DNA of 64,000 nucleotides from NCBI GenBank assembly GCA_937876205.1, contig CALEII010000034.1, forward strand, positions 57,837-121,836, read 5' to 3'. Position 1 is the stretch's first letter. Every line of letters begins with the position of its first letter. Below, one piece after another: positions 43,168 to 52,123 of the stretch. The DNA is from an uncultured Clostridia bacterium (lineage in GTDB: Bacteria > Bacillota > Clostridia > Oscillospirales > Acutalibacteraceae). The notes under the pieces were generated by a model. The model searched no databases. It was not told the origin of the DNA and saw only the letters and a list, made by a program, of their open reading frames with translations. Position numbers and translations under genes: made by a program.

Positions 43168-43947
43168 ATGAATAACAATGTAGTTTATGAAAACAGAATA
43201 AAGCATGTTGAAGTATGGACAGAAGGGTATCTTAAGCCGATTCCTCATCTTCATAAGGAGCTTGAACTCATTTATGTTGTCAAAGGTGAATCACATCTGC
43301 TGATTGATAACCGTAAAATGACAATTTCTGACGGTGATCTGTTTATTTGCTTTCCAAATCAGATTCACTCTTATGAAAGCTCTGCTCACGGACAGTATTT
43401 TCTTTTTACAATCAGCCCTGATTTCTGTATTGGCATAAAAGATGTTCTTTCTGACAATGTGCCTGTTAATAATATTCTGAAGCTTAATAAAGATGATGAT
43501 ATTATAAAAACTTTGTTTGCTGCCGTTACATATTACGGGCAGTATAAAGAAACATATCATGCAGGCTGCATAAACCACGCTCTTGCAATGATTCTGCAGA
43601 AAATTACAATAACACCCCGAATTAAAAGCAACTCGACAACATTACAGAGTATAATAAAATACTGCACAACAAATTTTGCGGGTGATGTGACTCTTGATGA
43701 AATGTCAAGGGAGCTTCATCTGAGCAAATACCATATTTCACATCTTCTGAATAACAAGCTGGGAATCAGTTTTTCAGGTTACATCAATCTTCTTAGGATT
43801 AACAATGCCTGTGAGCTTCTCAGACGGACAGAGAAGAGTATCGCAAGTATATCAGAAGAGTCAGGATTCGGCTCAATCAGGACTTTTAACAGGGTTTTTA
43901 TGCAGATAATGAATACAACACCATATGAATACAGAACTCATAATTAA
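43168..43947 (+). CDS. AraC family transcriptional regulator
   Basis: 259 aa. An N-terminal cupin domain has IPHLHKELELIYVVKGE (near 26-42) and ends near 110; the C-terminal double helix-turn-helix (about 155-259) carries VTLDEMSRELHLSKYHISHL and SIASISEESGFGSIRTFNRVF, ending TTPYEYR. It senses a small ligand, probably a sugar or cyclitol, and activates a nearby promoter. Its position between the iolJ-like unit and the iol operon, and direct repeats in front of iolC, make it the probable inositol regulator. Confidence 0.9.
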   Translation: MNNNVVYENRIKHVEVWTEGYLKPIPHLHKELELIYVVKGESHLLIDNRKMTISDGDLFICFPNQIHSYESSAHGQYFLFTISPDFCIGIKDVLSDNVPVNNILKLNKDDDIIKTLFAAVTYYGQYKETYHAGCINHALAMILQKITITPRIKSNSTTLQSIIKYCTTNFAGDVTLDEMSRELHLSKYHISHLLNNKLGISFSGYINLLRINNACELLRRTEKSIASISEESGFGSIRTFNRVFMQIMNTTPYEYRTHN

Positions 43948-43972
43948 AGGCACCTTTACGGTGTCTTTATTT
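43946..43972 (+). terminator. Terminator after the AraC gene
   Basis: Stem AAAGGCACC / GGTGTCTTT (one mismatch or wobble) with TTTAC loop, then ATTTTG. The hairpin begins within the stop codon. Confidence 0.72.
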
Positions 43973-43982
43973 TGTTTCAACC

Positions 43983-44017
43983 GCAATATTTGACTATAAA
44001 ATGCAATATATTTGACT
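43983..44017 (+). promoter_or_regulatory. Tandem direct repeat, candidate AraC-type operator
   Basis: GCAATATTTGACT (43983-43995) is repeated as GCAATATATTTGACT (44003-44017), about two helical turns apart; the second copy includes the likely -35 box of iolC. AraC family proteins bind such tandem sites next to -35. Confidence 0.5.
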
Positions 44018-44039
44018 TGATAAGATATATAAATACAAT
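44012..44039 (+). promoter_or_regulatory. Candidate promoter of the iol operon
   Basis: TTGACT (44012-44017), 16-nt spacer, TACAAT (44034-44039). A leader of about 90 nt follows, containing a second copy of GATATATAAATA (44024 and 44074) and the palindrome TGATATATCA (44052-44061). Confidence 0.5.
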
Positions 44040-44134
44040 TTATAATATAACTGATATATCACGGCTCTGATATGATATATAAATAAAACAATAATCCCCG
44101 TTTCTGACCATATTAAGGGGAAAAGGAGAGCAGA

Positions 44135-45151
44135 ATGAAATATATTGAATTTGACAACACAAAAGAGTTTGACCTTATTCCTCTCGGCAGAGTTGCTATT
44201 GACTTTAATCCAACAGATATGAACAAGCCTCTTTCAGAGAGCAGTAATTTCAACAAGTATGTCGGCGGTTCACCTGCAAATATTGCAGTCGGTATGGCAA
44301 GATTGGGCAAGAAAGTGGGCTTTATCGGAAAGGTATCCGATGACCAGTTCGGCGATTATGTTATAAACTATTTCAAAAATGACGGTATTGATGTCAGCCA
44401 TATTACACGCTGTAAGAATGGTGAAAATCTGGGCCTTACATTCACAGAAATTAAAAGCCCCACAGAGAGCAGTATTCTTATGTACCGTGAGGGAGTTGCA
44501 GACCTTATGCTTCATCCTGATGATGTTGATGAAGCCTACATAAAAAGAACAAAGGCACTTCTTATTTCAGGTACAGCTCTTTGTCAGTCACCCTCAAGAG
44601 AAGCTGCTCTCAAGGCTATGATGCTCGCAAAGAAGAATAATGTTCCTCTCATCTTTGATATTGACTACCGTTCATATACTTGGAAAAATAAGGATGAAAT
44701 TTCTGTCTACTATTCAATGGTTGCAAGAAATGCAGATATTATTCTTGGTTCAAGAGAAGAATTTGACCTTACGGAAGCAATAACAGGCGTTTGTGCTACT
44801 GATGAAGAAAGTGCAAAGCTCTGGTGCTCATACGGTGTAAAGATAGTTGTTATCAAGCACGGTAAAGACGGCTCAACTGCTTACACAAATGACGGTAACA
44901 GCTATTCAATCAAGCCTTTCCCCGTTCAGATGCTCAAGGGCTTCGGCGGCGGTGACGGATATGCTTCATCATTTATCAGAGCCCTCATTGACGGCTGTGA
45001 ACTTATTGAGGCTCTTGAATACGGCTCTGCATCTGCTTCTATGCTTGTTTCTGCACACAGCTGCTCTGCTGCAATGCCTTCACTTGAAGCTGTTGAAAAA
45101 TTCATTGCAGAAGAAAAGGCTCTTTACGGTGAAATGGTTGCAAGGGTGTAA
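44135..45151 (+). CDS. iolC: 5-dehydro-2-deoxygluconokinase
   Basis: 338 aa PfkB/ribokinase-fold kinase. The N-terminal signature is KYVGGSPANIAVGMARLGKK (residues 47-66); the ATP/catalytic-base motif is KGFGGGDGYASSF (near 268-280), with Asp in a GGGD variant of the usual GAGD. It phosphorylates 5-dehydro-2-deoxygluconate (DKG) in inositol catabolism. AAGGAGAG precedes the ATG. First gene of the operon that continues with sanA-like, iolB, iolD, iolE, iolA and iolG. Confidence 0.92.
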   Translation: MKYIEFDNTKEFDLIPLGRVAIDFNPTDMNKPLSESSNFNKYVGGSPANIAVGMARLGKKVGFIGKVSDDQFGDYVINYFKNDGIDVSHITRCKNGENLGLTFTEIKSPTESSILMYREGVADLMLHPDDVDEAYIKRTKALLISGTALCQSPSREAALKAMMLAKKNNVPLIFDIDYRSYTWKNKDEISVYYSMVARNADIILGSREEFDLTEAITGVCATDEESAKLWCSYGVKIVVIKHGKDGSTAYTNDGNSYSIKPFPVQMLKGFGGGDGYASSFIRALIDGCELIEALEYGSASASMLVSAHSCSAAMPSLEAVEKFIAEEKALYGEMVARV

Positions 45152-45175
45152 GCAACATTTGATAAAGGAGAAAAA

Positions 45176-45862
45176 ATGAAAAGGAAGATTATTATTGCAA
45201 TGAGTATTTTGTTAGCTCTTGTGATTATTGTCGGTATATATGCGATAAGTGTCAATGCGTATATGGTCAGCTCTACAGAAGAAAAAATTCTTTCAGCAGA
45301 AGAATCTGCTCAGCTTCAGGAAGTTGACTGTATTCTTGTTCTCGGTGCAGGCGTTCACGGAACAACACTCAGTCATATGCTTGAAGACAGAGTGCTGACA
45401 GGTATCAACCTCTATGAACTCGGTTCTGCACCAAAAATCCTGATGAGCGGTGATCACGGTCAGGATGATTATGACGAAGTCAATGCTATGAAGGATTATG
45501 CTAAAGACAAGGGCGTACCGTCAGAAGATATTTTTATGGACCATGCAGGATTCTCGACATATGAATCTGTTTACCGTGCAAGGGATATCTTTCAGGCTGA
45601 GAAAATCATAATTATTTCTCAGAAATATCATCTTCACAGAGCGATTTATATTGCTGAATATTTAGGTCTTGAGGCTTACGGCGTAGACAGTCAGCTCAGA
45701 CCGTATGCTGCAGATACAAATATATATAACACAATAAGAGAGTTTCTTGCGAGAAATAAGGAATTTATATATGTAAGACTCAACCCTGAGCCGACATATT
45801 TAGGTGAAGTGATTCCCATAAACGGCAACGGTGATATTACAAATGACAAAGAAGGTGCATAA
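45176..45862 (+). CDS. SanA/YdcF family (DUF218) membrane-anchored protein
   Basis: 228 aa. A basic N-terminus and one hydrophobic helix (about 4-28) anchor an extracytoplasmic DUF218 domain: DCILVLGAGVHG (near 51), ILMSGDHGQDDYDEV (near 88), FSTYESVYRARDIF and IIIISQKYHLHRAIYIA (near 147). This matches SanA of E. coli, linked to envelope barrier function in the cold and vancomycin response; biochemical activity unknown. It lies 24 bp after iolC and 1 nt before iolB, an unusual member for an inositol operon. RBS AAAGGAG. Confidence 0.88.
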   Translation: MKRKIIIAMSILLALVIIVGIYAISVNAYMVSSTEEKILSAEESAQLQEVDCILVLGAGVHGTTLSHMLEDRVLTGINLYELGSAPKILMSGDHGQDDYDEVNAMKDYAKDKGVPSEDIFMDHAGFSTYESVYRARDIFQAEKIIIISQKYHLHRAIYIAEYLGLEAYGVDSQLRPYAADTNIYNTIREFLARNKEFIYVRLNPEPTYLGEVIPINGNGDITNDKEGA

Positions 45863-45863
45863 A

Positions 45864-46634
45864 ATGTTTGAAGTACCCGTATTGAATGAGAATAACGAAA
45901 AAATCCTTTGTGAAAGAAACGGCAAAAATTCTGATATGCTTATGTCAATCAGGGTTAAATATCTTAAAGCAGGGGAGAGTATTTCATTCTGTGAAAAAGA
46001 AGACGAAACTGCTGTTCTGCTTGTTGCAGGTGCTGTTACCTTTGAATGGAACGGCAACAAAGAAAGCGGCAAGAGAATAGACCCATTTGAGATGAAACCA
46101 TATTGTCTTCACGCTTCAAAGAATACAAAGTTTACCGTAACAGCAGCTGAAGACAGTGAAATTGTGATTCAGCAGACAGATAATGACAAAGAATTTGATG
46201 CTGTATTCTATTCTCCCAATAATTGTCTTTATCAGGAGTTCGGCAAAGGTCAGTGGGACGGTGCAGGCCACAGAGTTGTTTCAACAATGTTTGACCCTGA
46301 TAATGCCCCCTATTCAAATATGGTAATGGGTGAGGTTTTCAATAAGCCCGGCAGATGGTCAAGCTATCCTCCGCATCATCACCCTCAGCCTGAAGTTTAT
46401 TATTACAGATTTGACAAGCCTCAGGGCTTCGGTGCCTGCTTCAATGCTGACGAGGTGTACAAGAGTGTTGATTCCTCTGCATGCTTTATTCACGACGGTG
46501 AAGACCATCAGCAGGTTGTGGCACCCGGCTACAATATGTATTACGTATGGATGATCCGTCATCTTGACGGTGACCCCTGGTATAAAACAACAAGATTTGT
46601 TTCTCCCGAGCACGAATGGCTCACAAAAGTATAA
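45864..46634 (+). CDS. iolB: 5-deoxy-glucuronate isomerase
   Basis: 256 aa from the ATG at 45864, with AAGGTG six bases upstream; the reading frame is open further upstream inside the previous gene. Bicupin fold; the metal-binding segment YPPHHHPQPEVYYYRF (near 178-193) and FIHDGEDHQQVVAPGYNMYY (near 212-231) hold His/Glu ligands. It converts 5-deoxy-glucuronate to 5-dehydro-2-deoxygluconate, the IolC substrate. 12 bp before iolD. Confidence 0.93.
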   Translation: MFEVPVLNENNEKILCERNGKNSDMLMSIRVKYLKAGESISFCEKEDETAVLLVAGAVTFEWNGNKESGKRIDPFEMKPYCLHASKNTKFTVTAAEDSEIVIQQTDNDKEFDAVFYSPNNCLYQEFGKGQWDGAGHRVVSTMFDPDNAPYSNMVMGEVFNKPGRWSSYPPHHHPQPEVYYYRFDKPQGFGACFNADEVYKSVDSSACFIHDGEDHQQVVAPGYNMYYVWMIRHLDGDPWYKTTRFVSPEHEWLTKV

Positions 46635-46646
46635 GGAGGTTATTAT

Positions 46647-48563
46647 ATGCCTTTAATGACAACAGCACAGGCGCTTGTAAAGTTCCTTGACAATCAGTAT
46701 GTTTCCTTTGACGGCAAGGAAAATAAGTTTGTAGACGGTATTTTTACCGTTTTCGGCCACGGTATTGTTGTGGGACTCGGTCAGGCGCTTGATGAAAACC
46801 CCGGCGGACTGCGTGTTTATCAGGGTAAAAATGAGCAGGGTATGGCTCACGCCGCAACAGCCTATGCAAAAGAAAATAACAGAAGAAGAATTATTGCCTG
46901 CTCGTCTTCAATCGGACCCGGCAGTGCAAATATGGTAACGGCTGCAGCAACAGCAACAGTTAATAATATTCCGCTTCTGCTTTTCCCCGCTGACACCTTC
47001 TCAACCCGTCAGCCTGACCCCGTTCTTCAGCAGTTTGAACAGCCTCATTCACTTTCAATCACAACAAATGATGCATATAAGCCGGTTTGCCGTTACTGGG
47101 ACAGAATTACACGCCCCGAACAGCTTATGTCTGCAATGATAAATGCAATGAGAGTTCTTACTGACCCGTCCTGCACGGGTGCCGTGTGTGTTTCTCTTTG
47201 TCAGGACGTTGAGGGTGAAGCATACGATTATCCCGAAGAATTCTTCAGAAAGAGAGTTCACAGAATCACAAGAATCACAGCTCCCGATGAAGAAATTGAG
47301 GATATTGCAGCGGTTATCGCATCATCAAAGAAACCTATGGTCATCTGCGGCGGCGGTGTAAGATATTCCGAAGCAGGTCAGGCGCTTGTTGATTTCTGTG
47401 AGAAGTTCAATATTCCTTACGGCGAAACACAGGCCGGTAAGAGTGCAACATTCTCATCAAACCGTTACAATATGGGCGGTGTTGGTGTTACGGGCAACTC
47501 ATCGGGTAATGATGTTGCCAAGATTGCAGACTGTATTATCGGTATAGGCACACGTTTTTCCGATTTCACAACTGCATCAAAATCACTTTATCCTGAAAAG
47601 AGGATTGTCACAATCAATACTTCACGCTTTGATGCATATAAGTTAGGTGCAACAAAGGCTGTCGGTGATGCAAAAGCAACACTTCTTAAACTCACAGAAG
47701 TTCTTTCATCAAAAGGCTATAAAGCTGAGTATACAGATGAGTTTGACAATGCTAAAAAGGCTTGGAATGATGAAATGGATATGCTTTCATCTTATACATA
47801 TGATGAAAACTTCAAGCCTCTCATCAATGCCCGTTATGAAAAGACAATCCCTGAATTTGTTGAAATGTACGGCTCAGCTCTGACTCAGACTCAGGCTCTT
47901 GCATACATCAGAAACAATATTGACAAGGATGCCGTTGCAGTTGCGGCTTCAGGCTCACTTCCCGGTGATATGCAGAGAATGTGGACTTCCGAAAGTCTTT
48001 ACACGTACAATATGGAATACGGGTACTCCTGTATGGGTTATGAAATATCAGGTGCATTCGGTGCAAAGCTTGCAAAGCCTGACAGAGAAGTCTATGCTTT
48101 CTGTGGTGACGGCGGTTATCTTATGCTTCATTCAGAGCTTGTGACATCTCTTCAGGAAAATGCAAAGATAAATGTACTTATTTTTGATAACTCAGGCTTC
48201 GGCTGTATCAACAATCTTCAGATGAGCAACGGTATCGGAAATCTTGCTACTGAGTTCAGAAAAAGAGACGAAAACGGCAAACTTCTCGGTGACCTTATGC
48301 CTATGGATTTTGCAATGAGTGCTGCAGGCTACGGTTGTAAAACATACACAGTAAAAACTCTTGAGGAGTTAAAATATGCTCTTGAAGACAGCAAGAAGCA
48401 GACAGTTTCAACTCTTATTGATATAAAAGTTCTTCCCAAATCAATGACAGACGGTTACGGTGCCTGGTGGAATGTAGGTCTCGCCTCAGTTTCTGAAATT
48501 GAGAGTGTCAGGGAAGCTTATAAAAATAAAACAGAAAACCTTAAAAAAGCGAGGAAGTATTGA
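46647..48563 (+). CDS. iolD: 3D-(3,5/4)-trihydroxycyclohexane-1,2-dione acylhydrolase
   Basis: 638 aa thiamine-diphosphate enzyme, family length. The N-terminal PYR domain has the catalytic glutamate region [17 protein letters not shown] (near 62); the middle domain has [13 protein letters not shown] (near 232); the C-terminal PP domain binds ThDP-Mg through [10 protein letters not shown] and FDNSGFGCI (near 486-522). It hydrolyses the diketo-inositol ring to 5-deoxy-glucuronate. GGAGGTTATTAT precedes the ATG. Confidence 0.95.
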   Translation: MPLMTTAQALVKFLDNQYVSFDGKENKFVDGIFTVFGHGIVVGLGQALDENPGGLRVYQGKNEQGMAHAATAYAKENNRRRIIACSSSIGPGSANMVTAAATATVNNIPLLLFPADTFSTRQPDPVLQQFEQPHSLSITTNDAYKPVCRYWDRITRPEQLMSAMINAMRVLTDPSCTGAVCVSLCQDVEGEAYDYPEEFFRKRVHRITRITAPDEEIEDIAAVIASSKKPMVICGGGVRYSEAGQALVDFCEKFNIPYGETQAGKSATFSSNRYNMGGVGVTGNSSGNDVAKIADCIIGIGTRFSDFTTASKSLYPEKRIVTINTSRFDAYKLGATKAVGDAKATLLKLTEVLSSKGYKAEYTDEFDNAKKAWNDEMDMLSSYTYDENFKPLINARYEKTIPEFVEMYGSALTQTQALAYIRNNIDKDAVAVAASGSLPGDMQRMWTSESLYTYNMEYGYSCMGYEISGAFGAKLAKPDREVYAFCGDGGYLMLHSELVTSLQENAKINVLIFDNSGFGCINNLQMSNGIGNLATEFRKRDENGKLLGDLMPMDFAMSAAGYGCKTYTVKTLEELKYALEDSKKQTVSTLIDIKVLPKSMTDGYGAWWNVGLASVSEIESVREAYKNKTENLKKARKY

Positions 48564-48564
48564 T

Positions 48565-49458
48565 ATGCTTGATAAAAACAAAGTAAAACTCGGTATTGCG
48601 CCTATTGCGTGGACAAATGACGACCTGCCCGACCTCGGTGCAGAAAACACATTCCAGCAGTGTGTATCGGAAATGGCACTTGCAGGCTTCACAGGCTGTG
48701 AAGTAGGTAACAAATATCCCAAGAACCCCGATGAGCTTCATAAGTATCTTGACATCAGAGGTATTCAGATATGCAATGCCTGGTTCTCAACATTCCTTAC
48801 AACAAAGCCTTATGAAGAGACAGAAGCTGAATTCATCAAGCACATCACATTCCTTAAAGCTATGGGTGCAAAGGTTGTCGGTGTTTCTGAGCAGGGACAC
48901 TCAATTCAGGGCACAGATAAGGCTGTTTTTGATGAAAAGTATGTTATGAATGATGAAGAATGGGATATGCTCTGCACAGGTCTTAACAAACTCGGCAAGG
49001 TAGCAAAGGATATGGGTATCACACTCACATTCCATCATCATATGGGTACTGTTGTTCAGACTGCGGCAGAAATCGACAGACTTATGGAAAACACAGACCC
49101 CGAGCTTTTCAATCTTCTTTTTGACTCGGGTCATCTTGCATACTGCGGTGAAGATTATATGGCAGTTCTCAAGAAGTACATAGGCAGAATAAAGCACGTT
49201 CACCTTAAGGATATCCGTCCCGAGGTTGTTGCAGAAGTTAAAAAGAACGGTCTGAGCTTCCTCGAGGGTGTAAGAATGGGTACATTCACTGTTCCCGGTG
49301 ACGGTGCAATCGATTTTGAGCCCATCTTTAAGGTGCTTGAAGAAAATGATTACGAAGGCTATGTTCTTGTTGAAGCTGAGCAGGACCCTGCAAAGGCTAA
49401 TCCCTTCGAATATGCAGTCAAGGCAAGAAAATATATTGCTGAAAAGTCAGGACTTTAA
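48565..49458 (+). CDS. iolE: Inosose dehydratase
   Basis: 297 aa from the ATG at 48565, 1 nt after the iolD stop; the frame is open upstream within iolD but GAGG lies 10 nt before this ATG. Xylose-isomerase-like TIM barrel with [12 protein letters not shown] (near 8), [13 protein letters not shown] (near 155), [10 protein letters not shown] (Asp near 190), HVHLKDIRP (His near 212) and VLVEAEQDP (Glu near 270). It dehydrates scyllo-inosose to the diketo compound used by IolD. Confidence 0.93.
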   Translation: MLDKNKVKLGIAPIAWTNDDLPDLGAENTFQQCVSEMALAGFTGCEVGNKYPKNPDELHKYLDIRGIQICNAWFSTFLTTKPYEETEAEFIKHITFLKAMGAKVVGVSEQGHSIQGTDKAVFDEKYVMNDEEWDMLCTGLNKLGKVAKDMGITLTFHHHMGTVVQTAAEIDRLMENTDPELFNLLFDSGHLAYCGEDYMAVLKKYIGRIKHVHLKDIRPEVVAEVKKNGLSFLEGVRMGTFTVPGDGAIDFEPIFKVLEENDYEGYVLVEAEQDPAKANPFEYAVKARKYIAEKSGL

Positions 49459-49475
49459 TATAAAGGAGAAACGAA

Positions 49476-50978
49476 ATGGAAAAATTACAGTATTTTGTAA
49501 ACGGCGAATTCAAGGATTCAAAGACAGATGTATGGTATGACCTCCATAATCCCAGTACAGGTGAAGTAACAGGTCAGGCTCCCTGCTGTACAAATGACGA
49601 AGTTCTCGAAGCTATCGCAGCAGCAAAGGCAGCATTTCCCGCTTGGAGAGCAACTCCTGCTATCAAGAGAGCTCAGATTATGTATAAGGTCCGTGACCTT
49701 ATTATGAAAAATATGGAAGAACTCACAATGTGCGTTGCTAAAGAAAACGGCAAGGTATGGAGCGAAGCAGAGGGTGACGTTCTCAAGGCTAAGGAAGGTA
49801 CAGAGCTTGCAACTCAGGTTCCTTCACTTATGATGGGTGAAAGCCTTATGGATGCTTCAACTGGTTATGACACAGTAAAATACCGTGAAGCAATGGGTGT
49901 TTTTGCAGGTATCGTTCCCGTTAATTTCCCTGCAATGATTCCTTTCGGCTGGATGGCTCCCACTTGTGTTGCCTGCGGTAATACAATGGTTCTCAAGGCT
50001 GCATCATTCACACCCAAGACAGCTATGATGTTCGCTAAGATTTATAAGGAAGCAGGTATTCCTGACGGTGTTATCAATATTGTTACCTGCTCAAGAAATG
50101 AAGTTAACACAATTCTTGACCATCCCGATATCGTGGGCGTTACATTTGTCGGTTCAACACCTGTAGGTCTCAAGGTTTATGAGAGAGCTGCTGCTGCAGG
50201 CAAGAGAGTTCAGGCTCTTTGTCAGGCAAAGAACCACGCTCTTGTTATGGAAGACTGTGCACTTGAAAGAACTGTTGCAGGTGTTATCAATTCTGCCTAC
50301 GGTTGTGCAGGTCAGAGATGTATGGCTCTTTCTTGCTGTGTTGTTGAGGAGAGTATTGCTGACAAGTTTGTTGCCGAGCTTAAGAAACAGGCTTCAAAAA
50401 TCAAGGTCGGTCCCTCTTGGGATAAAGAGTCAAAGCTCGGACCTATCACATATAAGAAACACTATGAAGAAGTTATTGCAGACATCGACAAGGGCGTTGC
50501 AGAGGGTGCAACTCTTGTTCTTGACGGCAGAAATTGCGTGGTAGAGGGCTATGAAAACGGCTACTTTGTCGGTCCTACAATCTTTGACCATGTTACAGAG
50601 GATATGACAATCGGCAGAGACGAAGTTTTCGGCCCCGTTCTTTGCATCAAGCGTTGCAAGAACTTTGAAGAAGGTCTTAAGATTATGAACGACAGCCCCT
50701 ATGCTAACGGTTCCGTTATCTATACACAGAGCGGTTACTACGGAAGAGAATTTGCCCGTCATACACACGGCGGTCAGGTCGGTATCAATGTCGGCATTCC
50801 CGTACCCGTAGGCTTCTTCCCGTTCTCAGGTCATAAGCAGTCATTTTTCGGCGACCTTCATTGTCTTGGTAAGGATGCTTACCGTTTCTACACAGAGAGC
50901 AAGGCTGTTACAACACACTGGTTCTCTGAAGATGAAAAGAAGGCTCTTGAAGTCAGCACTTGGGACGGCACTATCTGA
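49476..50978 (+). CDS. iolA: Malonate/methylmalonate-semialdehyde dehydrogenase (CoA-acylating)
   Basis: 500 aa aldehyde-dehydrogenase fold. The catalytic cysteine is in YGCAGQRCMALS (near 280); the position holding a catalytic Glu in ordinary ALDHs is Asn in CQAKNHALVM, which marks the CoA-dependent MMSDH group. Cofactor segment GIVPVNFPAMIPFGWMAP is near 147-164. It turns malonic semialdehyde from the IolJ reaction into acetyl-CoA and CO2. AAAGGAG precedes the ATG, 17 bp after iolE. Synonym mmsA. Confidence 0.93.
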   Translation: MEKLQYFVNGEFKDSKTDVWYDLHNPSTGEVTGQAPCCTNDEVLEAIAAAKAAFPAWRATPAIKRAQIMYKVRDLIMKNMEELTMCVAKENGKVWSEAEGDVLKAKEGTELATQVPSLMMGESLMDASTGYDTVKYREAMGVFAGIVPVNFPAMIPFGWMAPTCVACGNTMVLKAASFTPKTAMMFAKIYKEAGIPDGVINIVTCSRNEVNTILDHPDIVGVTFVGSTPVGLKVYERAAAAGKRVQALCQAKNHALVMEDCALERTVAGVINSAYGCAGQRCMALSCCVVEESIADKFVAELKKQASKIKVGPSWDKESKLGPITYKKHYEEVIADIDKGVAEGATLVLDGRNCVVEGYENGYFVGPTIFDHVTEDMTIGRDEVFGPVLCIKRCKNFEEGLKIMNDSPYANGSVIYTQSGYYGREFARHTHGGQVGINVGIPVPVGFFPFSGHKQSFFGDLHCLGKDAYRFYTESKAVTTHWFSEDEKKALEVSTWDGTI

Positions 50979-51012
50979 TAATTACATTTTGATGTGAAAG
51001 GAAATTATAATT

Positions 51013-52020
51013 ATGCTTAATATCGGTATTATCGGTGCAGGACGCATCGGCAAGGTTCATCTTGAATCAATTACATATCACGTAAAGAATGCAGTCGTTA
51101 CTGCAATTGCAGACCCCTTTATGAATGATGAAACAAAGGCATTCTGTGAAGGCTTCGGTGTTGAAAACATATACACAGACTATAAAAAAATCATTGAAGA
51201 TGAAACTATTGATGCTGTTCTTGTCTGTTCTTCAACAGATACTCACGCTCCCATTTCAATTGAAGCAATCAATGCAGGCAAGCATGTTTTCTGCGAAAAG
51301 CCTCTTGCAAACACTGTAGACAAGATTCTTGAAATTGCTGATGCTCTGGGGGCTCATCCCGAGGTTAAATTTCAGGTTGGCTTTAACCGTCGTTTTGACC
51401 ATAACTTTGCCGCTGTACGTAAGGCTTATGACGAAGGCAGAATAGGTGATGCACAGATTCTTAAAATCACATCACGTGACCCTCAGGCACCTCCTGTAGG
51501 CTACTGTGCAGCAAGTATCTTCCTTGATATGACAATTCATGATTTTGATATGGCTTGCTTCCTTACAAACAGTGATGTTGAAGAGCTTTATGTTTACGCA
51601 GATGCTCTTATCAATCCCGGTATCCGTGAATACGGTGATTTTGATACAGCTATCATTTCAATGAAGATGAAAAACGGAGCTCTTGCAGTTATTGACAACT
51701 CACGTCAGGCAATGTACGGCTATGACCAGAGAGCTGAGCTTTTCGGCTCAAAGGGAATGGTTGCTACTGCTAACGATACCCTTTCAACAGCCGTTGTTTC
51801 AGATGTAAACGGTGTTACAGGTGAAAAGCCTCTCTATTTCTTCCTTGAAAGATATATGGGCTCTTTCTCAGAAGAAATCAGACAGTTTGTTGACTGCTGT
51901 ATAAATGATAAGGAAACTCCCGTAGGTATTCATGCAGGTCTTCAGTCTGTAAAAATTGCCCTTGCTGCTGAAAAATCAGCAAATGAAGGCAGACCCGTCA
52001 AGCTTTCAGAAATCAACTGA
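51013..52020 (+). CDS. iolG: Inositol 2-dehydrogenase
   Basis: 335 aa Gfo/Idh/MocA protein. Rossmann loop GIIGAGRIGKVH (residues 4-15), catalytic Lys in FCEKPLAN (near 96), and GFNRRFDHNF (near 127) with FLDMTIHDFDMACFL (near 168-182), where the Asp and His complete the myo-inositol dehydrogenase triad. It oxidises myo-inositol to scyllo-inosose with NAD+, the first pathway step. AAAGG precedes the ATG; last gene of the operon, followed by a terminator. Confidence 0.93.
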   Translation: MLNIGIIGAGRIGKVHLESITYHVKNAVVTAIADPFMNDETKAFCEGFGVENIYTDYKKIIEDETIDAVLVCSSTDTHAPISIEAINAGKHVFCEKPLANTVDKILEIADALGAHPEVKFQVGFNRRFDHNFAAVRKAYDEGRIGDAQILKITSRDPQAPPVGYCAASIFLDMTIHDFDMACFLTNSDVEELYVYADALINPGIREYGDFDTAIISMKMKNGALAVIDNSRQAMYGYDQRAELFGSKGMVATANDTLSTAVVSDVNGVTGEKPLYFFLERYMGSFSEEIRQFVDCCINDKETPVGIHAGLQSVKIALAAEKSANEGRPVKLSEIN

Positions 52021-52032
52021 TATCACTTTACT

Positions 52033-52059
52033 GACCTCACTTTTGTGGGGTCTTTTTTT
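52033..52059 (+). terminator. Terminator of the iol operon
   Basis: Eight-bp stem GACCTCAC / GTGGGGTC (one G-U), TTTT loop, run of seven T, 12 bp after the iolG stop. Confidence 0.9.
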
Positions 52060-52070
52060 CTTTAAAACCC

Positions 52071-52099
52071 TTGCATTGCATATTTATGTGGTATATAAT
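52071..52099 (+). promoter_or_regulatory. Sigma-A promoter of the second Gfo/Idh gene
   Basis: TTGCAT (52071-52076), 17-nt spacer, TATAAT (52094-52099); start near 52106, 18 nt before the ATG. Shows the gene is transcribed apart from the iol operon. Confidence 0.72.
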
Positions 52100-52123
52100 A
52101 TCCCCGAAAGAAGTGGTGTTCTA

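Noticed and set aside
51956..52123. Long N-terminal extension of the second Gfo/Idh gene
   Set aside because: It overlaps iolG, its terminator and a good promoter, and the Rossmann fold starts at 52124.
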